Positions 27,970 to 38,087 of a DNA stretch of 64,000 bases are shown piece by piece (positions within the stretch are counted from its first letter, which is position 1; every line of letters starts with the position of its first letter). This DNA comes from Acidobacteriota bacterium (GTDB lineage Bacteria; Acidobacteriota; UBA6911; RPQK01; JAJDTT01), in NCBI GenBank assembly GCA_028874215.1, contig JAPPLF010000018.1, positions 1-64,000 of the forward strand, read 5' to 3'. The position numbers and the translations under genes were made by a program. The notes beneath the pieces were generated by a model. That model was not told where the DNA came from, did not search any database, and worked only from the letters and a program-made list of their open reading frames with translations.

Positions 27970-30849
27970 GTGGAATTCGGACGCGTGCCGGTCCCGGTAT
28001 CGGGCCTCGGAGTGCTGGTTTTGGCCCTTGGCTTGACCCAATGCCGGCCCGGCGGCCCCTCTCCGCCGCCGTCGCCTGAATCTCTGCTCCCCGAATCCTC
28101 CTTCCGGATCCGGTTGGGGCTCCTCGATGAAGAACCCGGAATCTGGAGCGGCAGGCTGGTTCCGGTCGCGGGTCAGGAGCTGGAACTGAGGCCGGACGAG
28201 TTCCGGGCCAATATCTACCGCCACAGCTTCCTCGACAGCATCCACTCGGTCGACGCCGATCCTCAACTGCCCAACGACCAGATCCAGAGGGGACTGGCTT
28301 GGGTGGCGGCCACCCGCATGAGTTGGGGTCGAAGGGGGAGGAGCGCTCTCCGGCATCCAAGCGTCATCGTCAACGTCCTGGAGAATCCGGGAGATCAGCC
28401 CATCCGGGTCGAGACGGAGAAGGGAGCGTTCAGTCTCCGGCCCGACGGCATCCCGCTCTTCCAGGCCGAGACGTTTCTGGACGGAGCCGTCCTGGTGGAA
28501 TCGGTCCCGCCGTCTTCGCCTCTGGCCGCCGAGCGCTTCGACATCCAGGACTATCCTTCAATGACATCGACGCGATCCGGCAAGCTCTGGGCCGCGTGGC
28601 AGGAATACGTCGAGGGGGAGGCGGACCTGGTCGTGGCCCGGTCACGGGGCGAGTCGGGCTGGGGCCCGGTCCATCTGCTGGATGAGGACATGGATGCGTT
28701 TCGCACCGCCGTGGCCGAGGATTCCAAGGGGCGGATCTGGGTGATCTGGTCTGCCCAGGTGGAAGGAAATTGGGATCTCTACGCGCGAAGTTTCGATGGA
28801 GAGCGATGGTCATTCCGCTACCGGCTCACCGAACATCCCAGCCCGGACGTCTACCACCGGGCGGTCACGGATTCGGAAGGCCGGCTCTGGTTGGTCTGGC
28901 AGAGGACGATCGACGGCTTGACCCAAATCGTGGCTCAGGACTTCGACGGCCAATACTGGGGCGAGGAGGTTCGGATCAGTGAGGGTGCGGCGGCCGGGGG
29001 AAACAACTGGTGGCCGTCGGTGGCCGCGGGTCCCGATGGTGATCTGGCCATCGCCTGGGACGGCTACGCTTCCGGAAGCTACGACGTCTATCTCCGGCTG
29101 CGGCGGTCGGGGCGATGGGAGGACGTCCGGAGCGTGGCTGGGACGGCTCGATTCGAGGCCGGTGCCTCGGTGGCCATGGACGGCGAGGGACGGATCTGGA
29201 TCGCCTGGCACGAGTCGGGACCGCAGTGGGGCAAGGACACGGGACGGCTCGTCGATCAAAGCGGCCAGGCCAAGGGAACGGAGCTCTACGAGACCCGGAC
29301 ACTGCGGGTGGCCTGCCTGGACGACGGCAAGTGGATGACGACGCTTCAGGACCCCGCCGTCCACCTGGGGGAGGGGAAATGGGAGATGCCCCATCTCCAG
29401 ATGGATGCGTCGGGTCGTCCCTGGCTGCTGGCCCGGCACCTGAAGATGCGCCAGTCCGAGGGCCGCGGACGCTACTTCCCCTTGTGGGAGATCGTCTGCC
29501 TGCGATACGACGGTTCCCGGTGGACTCGTCCCACCCCGCTTTTCCACAGCGCGGGCCGAAACGACATGATGCCGGCGTCCGCGCTGGATTCGGAGGGCCG
29601 CGTCTGGGCGGTCTGGCCCACCGACAATCGGAGCACCAAATCGTTTCTGGCGGTGCACGGACAGGTCATGGTGGGCCTCTTGGGCCGCGGCGGGCCGGCG
29701 CCGATGGAGTTGTCTCGACTTCAGCTTCCGCCCGTAGACCCCTTCGATCCCGTTCATCCCGGAGAGGCCGGCGACCTGGAGCGAATCCGCTCCTACCGGA
29801 TTCACTCACGAGGCCGGACCTATTCCATCTACCGGGGAGACTTGCACCGCCACACCGATATCTCCCTGGACGGCGGCGGCGACGGCTCCCTGGTGGACGC
29901 CTACAGATACGCCCGGGACGCCGCGGGGCTGGACTTCCTGGGGGTCACGGACCACAACCACGAGATCGTCGAGCCCTACAACTGGTGGCGGAACCAGAAG
30001 GTCGCCGACCTCTTCCAACTGGAGAGCTTCGCCGCCTTCTACGGATACGAGCGCAGCCTCGAATTCCCCAACGGCCACCGCAACGTCTTCTTCATCCGCC
30101 GGGGAACCTCGATCCTTCCCATCGAGACCGCCGAGCACCTGGGCCTGGAGGGGTCCGAGAGGCTGTTCTGGCACCTCCGGCGCAAGAACGGAACCTCCAT
30201 TCCGCACACCATGGCGACCGGTTCCGGCACCGACTGGCGGGACAACGACCCCAAGGTCGAGCATCTGCTGGAGATCTTCCAGGGAATGCGGGAGACCTAC
30301 GAGCACCCGGGGGCCCCCCAGCCCATGACGGGTGAGCCCAGTTCCACGCTGGAACAGGACAACCGGCCCTTTCGGCGGTTGGGAACGGCCTGGAGCGCGT
30401 TGGAGAAGGGCTACAAGCTGGGATTCATCGCCTCCTCGGACCATTTATCCACCCATATCAGCTACGCTTGCCTGATCGCCGAAGAGCTGACGCCGGAGGG
30501 GCTCCTGGAGGCCATTCGCGCCCGCCGGGCCTATGCCGCCACCGACAACATCATCCTGGATGTCCGATTCCTGGGCTCGGACGGGGAGCACCTGATGGGG
30601 GAGGCGTTCCGAACTACGACGCCGGTTCGACTCCAGGCCGACCTCACGGGCACGCAGGACATCCGGCGCGTGGACGTCATCAAGGACAACCGGATCGTTT
30701 ACTCGGTGACGCCGGACAAGAGGGAGGTAAAGTTCCAGTACGCGGACGGCGCCTCCGAGCCGGGGGAGAGCTACTATTATCTTCGCGTGATCCAGGAAGA
30801 CGGAGAGATGGCCTGGGGGTCCCCGGCCTGGATCCACTACCAGCCTTGA
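27970..30849 (+). CDS. Lipoprotein: beta-propeller fused to a PHP-type metal hydrolase domain (DUF3604-like)
   Basis: 959 residues from a GTG with GGAGG 7 bases upstream; an open frame extends back into paralogue B but is a shadow there. The signal ends in LTQC, a lipobox. Residues about 180-590 contain repeated tryptophan blades (GKLWAAWQEYVEGEADLVVA, GRIWVIWSAQVEGNWDLYA, GRLWLVWQRTIDGLTQIVA), a clear propeller. From about residue 622 a PHP-type site appears: GDLHRHTD, GVTDHNHE, SIPHT and SSDHLSTH, supplying the His/Asp clusters of a multinuclear metal centre. The C terminus is a beta-rich tail. Known PHP enzymes are phosphoesterases; DUF3604 proteins are uncharacterised. Surface-anchored hydrolase of glycan phosphate or sulfate esters is a guess. 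Confidence 0.78.
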   Translation: MEFGRVPVPVSGLGVLVLALGLTQCRPGGPSPPPSPESLLPESSFRIRLGLLDEEPGIWSGRLVPVAGQELELRPDEFRANIYRHSFLDSIHSVDADPQLPNDQIQRGLAWVAATRMSWGRRGRSALRHPSVIVNVLENPGDQPIRVETEKGAFSLRPDGIPLFQAETFLDGAVLVESVPPSSPLAAERFDIQDYPSMTSTRSGKLWAAWQEYVEGEADLVVARSRGESGWGPVHLLDEDMDAFRTAVAEDSKGRIWVIWSAQVEGNWDLYARSFDGERWSFRYRLTEHPSPDVYHRAVTDSEGRLWLVWQRTIDGLTQIVAQDFDGQYWGEEVRISEGAAAGGNNWWPSVAAGPDGDLAIAWDGYASGSYDVYLRLRRSGRWEDVRSVAGTARFEAGASVAMDGEGRIWIAWHESGPQWGKDTGRLVDQSGQAKGTELYETRTLRVACLDDGKWMTTLQDPAVHLGEGKWEMPHLQMDASGRPWLLARHLKMRQSEGRGRYFPLWEIVCLRYDGSRWTRPTPLFHSAGRNDMMPASALDSEGRVWAVWPTDNRSTKSFLAVHGQVMVGLLGRGGPAPMELSRLQLPPVDPFDPVHPGEAGDLERIRSYRIHSRGRTYSIYRGDLHRHTDISLDGGGDGSLVDAYRYARDAAGLDFLGVTDHNHEIVEPYNWWRNQKVADLFQLESFAAFYGYERSLEFPNGHRNVFFIRRGTSILPIETAEHLGLEGSERLFWHLRRKNGTSIPHTMATGSGTDWRDNDPKVEHLLEIFQGMRETYEHPGAPQPMTGEPSSTLEQDNRPFRRLGTAWSALEKGYKLGFIASSDHLSTHISYACLIAEELTPEGLLEAIRARRAYAATDNIILDVRFLGSDGEHLMGEAFRTTTPVRLQADLTGTQDIRRVDVIKDNRIVYSVTPDKREVKFQYADGASEPGESYYYLRVIQEDGEMAWGSPAWIHYQP

Positions 30850-31131
30850 CATCTCCCGTCATCCTTCCGCCTGTTTCCTCGCCTGAGACTTTTTCCATAC
30901 GCTCGTAGTCGGTCGCACGCCGTTCGCGTCGGGAAATGTCGATGAGCGGCTTCAAGTTGAGGAGGTGCGTTCCGGGCCTCGAGACTTACCCCTCGGACCG
31001 GCCAATCCAAGTCAGGGAGGGTCTGTTTCTTCCCAGGCCGGATCATGCCGATCCGCTTCACTGTATCTTGCCGGCTCCAGGCAGCAGATTTTCTGGGAAT
31101 GCCGGTGGTATACTTCGGCCACTTGGCAATC

Positions 31132-31899
31132 ATGTTGTTTCGCGTGACACCGATCCGGCTGGATTCGAACCTGATCCGAAACTGCCGTCGCAACTCCTGG
31201 CTTCCCGGGCTAATCGCCTGCCTTTTCACGATGCTGGCTCCGCTTTCGGCAGCATCCGGTCCGGAACCACCCGAGGGCTTTGCCGCACTCTTCGACGGCA
31301 AGACCCTGGCCGGATGGAAGGGGTTGGTGGAAAACCCCATCAAGCGTGCTGCCATGTCCCCGGAGGAACTGGCGGAAGCTCAGAAGAAGGCCGACCAGCG
31401 CATGCGCGCCCACTGGAAAGTGGTCGACGGTGTTCTGGAGTTCGACGGCAAGGGAGACAACCTGTGCACCGACAGGGACTACGGTGACTTCGAACTGTAT
31501 GTCGACTGGAAGATCCTGGAAGGCGGCGACAGCGGCATCTACCTGCGCGGAAGTCCCCAGGTTCAGATCTGGGACACCAGGTTCGAGAAGTACCGCAGGC
31601 ACGGTAACGACAAGGGCTCGGGAGCACTGTGGAACAACAAGATCCATCCCCGTTTTCCCCTGGTGAATGCGGACCTTCCTGTAGGCCAGTGGAACACCTT
31701 CTACATCAAGATGGTCGGCGACCGGGTCACGGTGAAGCTCAACGGCAAGCTGGTCACCGATCAGGCGGTGATGGAGAATATATGGGACCGGTCCCGCCCG
31801 ATCGATCCTCGCGGACAGATCGAGTTGCAGAGCCATGGCAACCGGCTCTGGTTTCGCAGCATCTACGTTCGCGAGTTGGACGGGGCAACGGCGCCATGA
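31132..31899 (+). CDS. DUF1080 (3-keto-disaccharide hydrolase-type) protein
   Basis: About 255 residues. Hydrophobic N terminus LPGLIACLFTMLAPLSAASG, then the DUF1080 laminin/concanavalin-like fold: GFAALFDGKTLAGWKG, FELYVDWKILEGGDSGIYLR, GQWNTFYIKMVGDRVTVKLN and GQIELQSHGNRLWFRSIYVR. DUF1080 enzymes in Bacteroidota and Planctomycetota act on 3-keto-glycosides made by Gfo/Idh/MocA oxidoreductases, and three such oxidoreductase-type genes lie at 40225-47865. The start is uncertain: ATG 31132 gives a sensible signal, while the frame is open from 31045. The 282 bases before 31132 contain no recognisable gene. Confidence 0.82.
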   Translation: MLFRVTPIRLDSNLIRNCRRNSWLPGLIACLFTMLAPLSAASGPEPPEGFAALFDGKTLAGWKGLVENPIKRAAMSPEELAEAQKKADQRMRAHWKVVDGVLEFDGKGDNLCTDRDYGDFELYVDWKILEGGDSGIYLRGSPQVQIWDTRFEKYRRHGNDKGSGALWNNKIHPRFPLVNADLPVGQWNTFYIKMVGDRVTVKLNGKLVTDQAVMENIWDRSRPIDPRGQIELQSHGNRLWFRSIYVRELDGATAP

Positions 31900-31962
31900 G
31901 CGAGTCGAGCTGAGTTCCGGCGCATCCAGCCCACCCGTTCCCGGTTGCTCCGTTGAACCCGA

Positions 31963-33444
31963 TCAATCCTTTCGAGATGTGTCGGGACCTCCTGCGGATC
32001 GATAGTCCGGATTACGTCGGGGCATCTGGGCTCCCACCGAATTTCTCCAGTTCTCCAGATCCGCGGCCAGCTCCCGGGTCTTTTCGGGCCTGCCGGACGC
32101 CAGGTCGGTGGATTCTCCCAGGTCGCCGGTCAGGTCGAAAAGTTCGTAGCGATTCTCCAGCCCGAAGATCCTCTCCTCGTGCCATTCCAGCAGTTTGAAC
32201 CGTCCCTTCCGCACGGCGCTCGAAGGCAGGGCGCCGGAACCGTGGTAGTGGGGGTAATGCCAGAAGAGGGCGTCCCGGTCCAGCGAGGCGGCCCCTCGCA
32301 GGAGCGGCAGCAGGCTCACGCCGTCGATATCGTCGTGCTTGCCGTCCCCTCCTGCGGCTTCCACGAACGTGGGGAAGAGATCGACGCTGCTGACCGGTTC
32401 CTCGACGACACTGCCGGGGGCGACCACGGTCGGCCAACGGGCGATCAAGGGGACCCGGATCCCTCCTTCGTATAGGTCCCCCTTGCCGGCCCGGAGCGGG
32501 TGGTTCGCGGGGCCCTGCCCGTTGCCGTCGCTCCATTCCAAACCGCCATTGTCCGAGAAGAAGAGGACCAGAGTCCTTTCGGACAGGTCCAGCTCGTCGA
32601 GTTTGGCCAGCAGCCGGCCGACGCTCAGGTCCAGGGTCTCGATCATGGCCCCGATGACCGGGTGGTTGGTGGGCGCGTCGGCATCCGGCTTCGCCCGGTA
32701 CTTGGAGATCAGCGCCTCCTTCTCCACCAGGGGGGTGTGAACGCTGTTGTGCGAAACGAAGAGGAAGAAGGGCCTCTCCCGGTTCTTCTCCATGAACTCC
32801 AGGGATCGGTCCGTGATGATTCGCACGTTGTGGGCGTCGTTCTCCGGCGTCTGCCACTCACGGGCCATGCGGGGGACCGGCTTGTAGGTCACGAAGTGGT
32901 CGTCGAAACCCTGTTTGTCCGGATTGAAGGGCAGGCTCCCGGGAGGGGTCTTGGCCTGGCTGAGATGCCACTTGCCGAATGCGGCCGTGACATAGCCCGA
33001 ATCCTTCAGCGCCTCGGCGACCGTCTCCTCCTCCAGAGGTAGACGTCGGGTCCAGTCCGGCTCCAACAGCTTGACGGCGTTCCCGGCGTAATCTCCCGGC
33101 GAGATGAACTGGGTGACGCGGAGTCGCGCCGGATTCTTGCCCGTCATGATGCTGGCCCGGGTCGGGGAACAGATGGGACTGGCGGCGTAGGCGTCGGTGA
33201 AACGCATCCCCTGGCGCGCCAGAGCGTCCAGATGGGGGGTCTCGTAGAAGCTGCTTCCGTAGCAGCCCAACTGGTTCCAGGCCAGATCGTCGGCCAGGAT
33301 CAGGACGATGTTGGGCCTCTCCGGCCGTCGGTTGCAGGCTGAAGTGAGTCCCAGCAGGGTGACCGCAAGAACCAGCCAAAATACGGTCCGTGGTCCAGGT
33401 CTGTTCAAATTTTCCCCACGCCCAGGTGCGGCCCGGGTCCTCAT
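31963..33444 (-). CDS. Sulfatase 1 (lipoprotein)
   Basis: A 493-residue type I arylsulfatase-family enzyme. Lipobox LTSAC (Cys37), metal-binding DD at 52-53 (ILADDLAWNQLGCYG), and the formylglycine site CSPTR with Cys92, followed by ASIMTGKNPARL. GKWHL and later SDNGG and EGGIRVPLIARWP complete the family motifs. The start is ATG 33444, overlapping the upstream racemase-type gene by four bases (ATGA); the longer open frame is a shadow. Last gene of a four-gene operon (MFS, hydrolase, racemase, sulfatase). It removes sulfate esters from glycans in the periplasm or at the surface; specificity unknown. Confidence 0.9.
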   Translation of the reverse strand: MRTRAAPGRGENLNRPGPRTVFWLVLAVTLLGLTSACNRRPERPNIVLILADDLAWNQLGCYGSSFYETPHLDALARQGMRFTDAYAASPICSPTRASIMTGKNPARLRVTQFISPGDYAGNAVKLLEPDWTRRLPLEEETVAEALKDSGYVTAAFGKWHLSQAKTPPGSLPFNPDKQGFDDHFVTYKPVPRMAREWQTPENDAHNVRIITDRSLEFMEKNRERPFFLFVSHNSVHTPLVEKEALISKYRAKPDADAPTNHPVIGAMIETLDLSVGRLLAKLDELDLSERTLVLFFSDNGGLEWSDGNGQGPANHPLRAGKGDLYEGGIRVPLIARWPTVVAPGSVVEEPVSSVDLFPTFVEAAGGDGKHDDIDGVSLLPLLRGAASLDRDALFWHYPHYHGSGALPSSAVRKGRFKLLEWHEERIFGLENRYELFDLTGDLGESTDLASGRPEKTRELAADLENWRNSVGAQMPRRNPDYRSAGGPDTSRKD

Positions 33445-34211
33445 CGGCGCCCGTAGAAATCCCTCAACTGCTTCACGTCGTCGGCAGGAGGAAATTGGAA
33501 GAAGCCTGTCCGGCTCACGGGTGGCAGGCCCGTCAGCCGGCAGATGTCGCACATCATCTCCGCCATCTTGAAGCCGGTGACCATGCCGTCGATGACCGGG
33601 GCGCCGATCTCGTCGATGGCCTGGGCGCCGCGGTGGGTCAGAACGGAGCCCATGAGGGTGCATCCCGAGATCAGCATCTCCGCGCCGTCCTCCCGGACAC
33701 ACTGCCGGGCCACCTCGACCGCGCGCCGGTAGACCTTGTCTTCCGAAGTCTTCTCCGGATAGAGGTCATTTGCATCGATGCCGATCGACCGGTGTGAAGC
33801 CACTTTGCCGTCCAGGCCGTACTGCCTCAGGATCATGCGTTGGATGCGTCCGTTCTGATCGTCCACGGAGACGAGGGAGAACCGTTCACACATGGCGTAG
33901 GCCATCAGAGCCGCCGACTCCAGCGTGGCCGTGACCGGAATGTCCACCAGAGAACGCGCTTCGTAGAGTCCGATGTCCAGGTTGCAGGAGATGAAGACGG
34001 CGTCGCACCCGTCCTTCTCGGCCTGTGTCACCTGCTCCAGCGTCGCATCGGTGCACTTGTGCCGGAAGTAGAGGAACTGGTTGTTCTTCAGCGGATATTC
34101 GTCGGCGATGTTGACCATGTCGAACTCGGTTCCGCTTCGCCTGATCCTCTCCAGATTCTCCCGTCCCCTGAACTCGGTTCCGCCGAAGGGATTGATCACT
34201 CTGACTCGCAC
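33441..34211 (-). CDS. Asp/Glu/hydantoin racemase-family protein
   Basis: A 256-residue cytoplasmic enzyme. Two cysteines in the expected acid/base positions are seen: SCNLD (Cys76) and SGCTLMG (Cys184). The N terminus MRVRVINPFGGTEF is typical of hydantoin/Asp-Glu racemases. The family uses two cysteines for cofactor-independent proton transfer at C-alpha, or acts as maleate isomerase or decarboxylase. Its start overlaps the hydrolase gene by 16 bases and its stop overlaps the sulfatase start, so all are co-translated. A racemase inside a sulfatase/MFS operon suggests the imported compound is not a plain sugar, or that a lactone or acid is formed; this is inference. Confidence 0.78.
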   Translation of the reverse strand: MRVRVINPFGGTEFRGRENLERIRRSGTEFDMVNIADEYPLKNNQFLYFRHKCTDATLEQVTQAEKDGCDAVFISCNLDIGLYEARSLVDIPVTATLESAALMAYAMCERFSLVSVDDQNGRIQRMILRQYGLDGKVASHRSIGIDANDLYPEKTSEDKVYRRAVEVARQCVREDGAEMLISGCTLMGSVLTHRGAQAIDEIGAPVIDGMVTGFKMAEMMCDICRLTGLPPVSRTGFFQFPPADDVKQLRDFYGRR

Positions 34212-35089
34212 GACGACTCCTCCGGCCCGGTTTTCTCTCCGCTGCGGAGGATCCAGTCCGCAGCATCGTGGTGGGCTCCGTCATAAGTGGTGTGGCCGTT
34301 TGGATTCTCCGAGGGGGTGATCACCAGCTTGATCGCATCCCCCGACCAGATGCCCTGCAAGGGCTTCATCTGATCGGGCGACCGCTTCATGAGATTCAAG
34401 GCGAAGTCTATGGCGTGATGGCCGCCCACCCGCATATCGTTGTGTCCCATCTGGATGAAGAGGCGGCGCCCAGCCAGCTTCGGCGCCAACGCCATGACGT
34501 CCAGAGAACGGGCCGCAGCTTTGTCCGCCGTTCCCTGGAATTCCCGCAAGGCCAGCAGATCCGTAACCGGAGCGAAAGCGACGACGGTGCCGACCCGAGG
34601 CTCGACCGCGGCGAAATGCAGGGCCAGGAAACCCCCGCGGGAGGGGCCGAAAGCCACAATCCTCTCGGGATCCGTGACTCGCTGCCGGATCAGGTGGTTC
34701 AGCACCGACGAGGTTTGTTTCAGGAAGTCGGCGAGGAACTCCTCACCCTTCTCCAGGCGGTGTCGCCACCCGGCAAGGCCGAAGGGTTCGCCGGACCTCT
34801 GATCCTCGCCGTGGCAGGGACTGTCCAGAGCGACGGCAAGGAACCCGTGCCGAGCCAGGATCCGACACATTTTGGCGGACCTTCCCTCCAGCCCCGAACG
34901 CATCCCCCCGCCAAAGACAAGTATCGTCGGAGCGGGCCGCTCACCTGCCTCCCCCAGCAGAGCGAAGCGGACCCCGGAAGGGGACTCCAAGACCTGGACC
35001 CCACCGGGTTTCTCCACCTCCCTCCGGGTCTGACCGGGAAGAGGAGCCACGACTGCCAACGCCAGGGAAAAGATGGCGATGATTCTCAC
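34196..35089 (-). CDS. Exported alpha/beta-hydrolase (dienelactone hydrolase/prolyl-oligopeptidase type)
   Basis: 297 residues from GTG 35089, which has GAGGA 7 bases upstream and begins a signal peptide (IIAIFSLALAVVAPLPGQ); the open frame to 35152 would spoil that signal. The nucleophile elbow is GPSRGGF, with ALDSPCHGEDQR as the preceding loop and HHDAADWIL near the C terminus for the catalytic His. It probably hydrolyses an ester or lactone in the periplasm. Second gene of the MFS-hydrolase-racemase-sulfatase operon; it overlaps the next gene. Confidence 0.75.
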   Translation of the reverse strand: MRIIAIFSLALAVVAPLPGQTRREVEKPGGVQVLESPSGVRFALLGEAGERPAPTILVFGGGMRSGLEGRSAKMCRILARHGFLAVALDSPCHGEDQRSGEPFGLAGWRHRLEKGEEFLADFLKQTSSVLNHLIRQRVTDPERIVAFGPSRGGFLALHFAAVEPRVGTVVAFAPVTDLLALREFQGTADKAAARSLDVMALAPKLAGRRLFIQMGHNDMRVGGHHAIDFALNLMKRSPDQMKPLQGIWSGDAIKLVITPSENPNGHTTYDGAHHDAADWILRSGEKTGPEESSCESE

Positions 35090-35186
35090 TTGCGAATCCT
35101 CAATCCTCAATCGGCCCAACGGCTTCATTAAACCACTGGCAGGTGGCCTCATCGAGTTTCGGATCGGCCGGCGTCGCGCTCCGCGC

Positions 35187-36404
35187 TCAGCCGCCGGTGG
35201 CCGTCAATGTCAGGAGCCCTGCCACCAGGAACAGGCCGATTGCCGATCCGACGGCGATCAGGAAACCCCTCTGCACGTTCGTCCGTTGGGCGTAGGCGCC
35301 GATCGCCATGGGGATGAAGGTCCAGCCCAGGCCGCTGATGGCAAACAGGAGTCCGACGGCGCGTCCCTGCACCGGCCCCGGGAAATGACCCAGCAGAATC
35401 GCCATGATCGAAGGAAAGATGGGACCGAAGATCAGGCCCGCCGCGATGACGAGGGCGATCGCCGTCCGCCGGGTCCGGCTCCGGACCACGCCCGAGGTGA
35501 CCCCGATGCAGCCCAGCGCCAGGACCAGGATCAGCACTGCTTCGCTCGGGGCTTCCAGTCCCAGTCCGGAGACGAATCGCGCGGTAAACGGTCCCAGCAC
35601 GAATGCGGTGAACAGGCGCGACGCCATGTAGGCCAGCCAAAACGCCGACAGCAGTTTCGCCGCCCGGGCCTCGGAAACCCCTCGGTCCCCCAGGAAGGTG
35701 GTGGTCCAAGTGCCCATCGCCGCCTCCAGGGGACCGTGGAAGAACAGCGCCATGGAGCAGAGCCACATGACCGGATCTCCCAGCAGGGACCAGGTCTCCG
35801 GACCCAATACGCTGCCTCCCCCTCCCGCCGACATCGCGGCCGGAAGGTCGGAGAATCCTGCCACCACGGCCTGGAGGGCGACGAGTCCCGCCAGCAGTCG
35901 AAGGGCCGGAGCGAGTCCCAGGCGGCCGAGTGCCCAGGCAACCGACAGCGGAGTCAGGAATGCCCCCAGGCCGAAGAAGACGTTGCCCAGGTTCGTCGCA
36001 AAGGAGATCGCCGGAATATCCCCGGAGAGAAAGGCGGGAGGCTTCAGCACGTGGGGCACCAACACATTGATCACGTTGATCTGCGCCGCCCAGGCGGCAC
36101 CGAGCAGAAGCACCGAAACCAGGGCCGTGGCATAGCGGTGCGAGGCCGCCAGCGTCAAAAGGCCCAGCACCATCAGGACGGTGCCGCCGACCAGGACCAC
36201 CTGCCGTCCCATCAGATCGGTCAGGAAGCCGGCGGTGAGGATCACCGGGATCGTGGTGAAGCCGAAAAGCGACACCAATCCGCCGACCCGGCCCTCGTCG
36301 ATCCGGAGCTTCTGCGCCAGCGCCAGTTTCACGCTGCCCACGAGGGCAAGACCCATGCCGGTGATCAGCAGGCACGCGACGGTTGTTGGAAGGAGCAGGC
36401 TCAC
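35187..36404 (-). CDS. Major facilitator superfamily permease
   Basis: A 405-residue polytopic protein with about twelve hydrophobic helices. The loop 2-3 signature region reads [13 protein letters not shown] (D-x-x-G-R), and [10 protein letters not shown] lies at the central loop. It begins with GTG 36404 and shows no Shine-Dalgarno, so the start is tentative. It is the promoter-proximal gene of the operon ending in sulfatase 1, and probably takes up the small product released outside the cell. Divergent from sulfatase 2. Confidence 0.83.
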   Translation of the reverse strand: MSLLLPTTVACLLITGMGLALVGSVKLALAQKLRIDEGRVGGLVSLFGFTTIPVILTAGFLTDLMGRQVVLVGGTVLMVLGLLTLAASHRYATALVSVLLLGAAWAAQINVINVLVPHVLKPPAFLSGDIPAISFATNLGNVFFGLGAFLTPLSVAWALGRLGLAPALRLLAGLVALQAVVAGFSDLPAAMSAGGGGSVLGPETWSLLGDPVMWLCSMALFFHGPLEAAMGTWTTTFLGDRGVSEARAAKLLSAFWLAYMASRLFTAFVLGPFTARFVSGLGLEAPSEAVLILVLALGCIGVTSGVVRSRTRRTAIALVIAAGLIFGPIFPSIMAILLGHFPGPVQGRAVGLLFAISGLGWTFIPMAIGAYAQRTNVQRGFLIAVGSAIGLFLVAGLLTLTATGG

Positions 36405-36550
36405 AATTGTTCGAAATGGTATCAGGCGTATCCCTGGACTTGAGTCAAGAGTATGCTTTTTCTCGAAATTCGCCTGTCAAGGCGGCCCGGGATCGTTGCT
36501 GCAAACTCTTCATTCCGATGTCCGGACTCGTGTTGAGATCTTATTCCAGA

Positions 36551-38005
36551 ATGCTCCGGGTTTTGTTGCCGGCGGCGGTGATCTCGCTCTGCGGTTGTTC
36601 GCAAACCCGCCCACCGGATCCTTCGGAGGCCCGCCCGCCCAACATCGTTCTGGTCTTCATTGACGACATGGGCTACGCCGACATCGGCCCCTTCGGCGCC
36701 CAGGGTGACCCGACTCCCAATCTGGACCGCATGGCGGCGGAGGGCATGCGATTCACGGATTTCCAGGTTTCGTCCGCAGTGTGCACGGCGTCCCGGGCGG
36801 CCTTGATGACCGGCTGCTATCACCGCCGGATCGGCTTGTCGGGGGCTCTGGGGCCGAGTTCCCACATCGGCATCCACCCACGGGAAGTCACCCTCGGGGA
36901 ACTGTGTCGAAGCCGGGGTTACGCCACGGCGTGCTTCGGGAAATGGCACCTGGGCCACCATCCCAAGTTCCTGCCGCTGCAGAACGGTTTCGACGAATAC
37001 TACGGCCTGCCCTATTCCAATGACATGTGGCCCGAGCACCCCACCGCCGGGGATCGCTTTCCCGATCTGCCCCTGATCGAGGGCAATCAGGTCATCAATC
37101 CCAGGGTCACGGGGCAGGACCAGAGTCGGCTCACGGCCAAGTACACCGAGCGCGCCGTGGATTTCATCGAGCGGAACCGCGATCGCCCCTTTCTGTTGTA
37201 CCTGCCCCACAGCATGGTCCATGTGCCGCTCTACGTCTCCGACAAGTTCAAGGGCCGCAGCGGACGGGGCCTGTACGGCGACGTGGTCATGGAGATCGAC
37301 TGGTCGGTGGGACAGATCCTCGATGCCCTGGAACGCACCAACCTGGACCGGCACACCCTGACGATCTTCACTTCCGACAACGGGCCCTGGCTCAGCTACG
37401 GCGATCACGCCGGGTCTGCGGCTCCGCTGCGGGAGGGCAAGGGCACGTCGTTCGAAGGGGGAATCCGGGTCCCCGCCATGATGCGCTGGCCGGGGCGGAT
37501 CCCGGCGGGAACGGAGTGCAACGAACTGGCCTCTACCATCGATGTCTTTCCGACGGTCGCGGCTCTGATCGGCGCGGAGCTGCCCGGACACAAGATTGAC
37601 GGGAGGGACATCCGCTCCCTGATATTCGCGGAACCCGGGGCTCGCTCGCCTCACGAGGCCTTCTTTTCCTACTACCGGAACGGCCAACTGCAGACCGTGC
37701 GGGACCGCCGCTGGAAGCTCCACTTTCCTCACCGGTACCGAACGCTGTCGGGCCGGGCCGGAGGGACCGGCGGCTACCCGGTCCCCTACGATCAGGCCGA
37801 GACCGGACTGGAACTGTTCGACCTGAAGCAAGACGTGGGGGAGGTCTCCGACCTTGCTCCGGAGCATCCGGAGATCGTTGAGCGGCTGCGCCGGTACGCG
37901 GTCCGGATGCGGGACGAGCTGGGAGACAAGCTCACCCAACGAAAAGGTCGGGGAATTCGGGGGCCCGGAGAACTCGGCCCGGACGACAGCCGTCTGGAGT
38001 GGTAG
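36551..38005 (+). CDS. Sulfatase 2 (lipoprotein, CTASR type)
   Basis: About 484 residues. Lipobox in ISLCGCSQ (Cys16). [11 protein letters not shown] gives the metal-binding Asp pair, and the formylglycine site is CTASR (Cys78), a C-x-A-x-R version, followed by [28 protein letters not shown] and [13 protein letters not shown] are present. ATG 36551 gives the cleanest lipoprotein signal; ATG 36518 adds 11 residues and cannot be excluded. It is convergent with sulfatase 3. Formylglycine-generating enzyme is not in the window and must act from elsewhere. Confidence 0.88.
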   Translation: MLRVLLPAAVISLCGCSQTRPPDPSEARPPNIVLVFIDDMGYADIGPFGAQGDPTPNLDRMAAEGMRFTDFQVSSAVCTASRAALMTGCYHRRIGLSGALGPSSHIGIHPREVTLGELCRSRGYATACFGKWHLGHHPKFLPLQNGFDEYYGLPYSNDMWPEHPTAGDRFPDLPLIEGNQVINPRVTGQDQSRLTAKYTERAVDFIERNRDRPFLLYLPHSMVHVPLYVSDKFKGRSGRGLYGDVVMEIDWSVGQILDALERTNLDRHTLTIFTSDNGPWLSYGDHAGSAAPLREGKGTSFEGGIRVPAMMRWPGRIPAGTECNELASTIDVFPTVAALIGAELPGHKIDGRDIRSLIFAEPGARSPHEAFFSYYRNGQLQTVRDRRWKLHFPHRYRTLSGRAGGTGGYPVPYDQAETGLELFDLKQDVGEVSDLAPEHPEIVERLRRYAVRMRDELGDKLTQRKGRGIRGPGELGPDDSRLEW

Positions 38006-38087
38006 TCCATTCGAGCCTGGAGGCCCAGGCCTGGTGAGTGCCGGTACGCCAGTCCATTTTGAAGAACCGGGTGGCTACCGAACGGTC

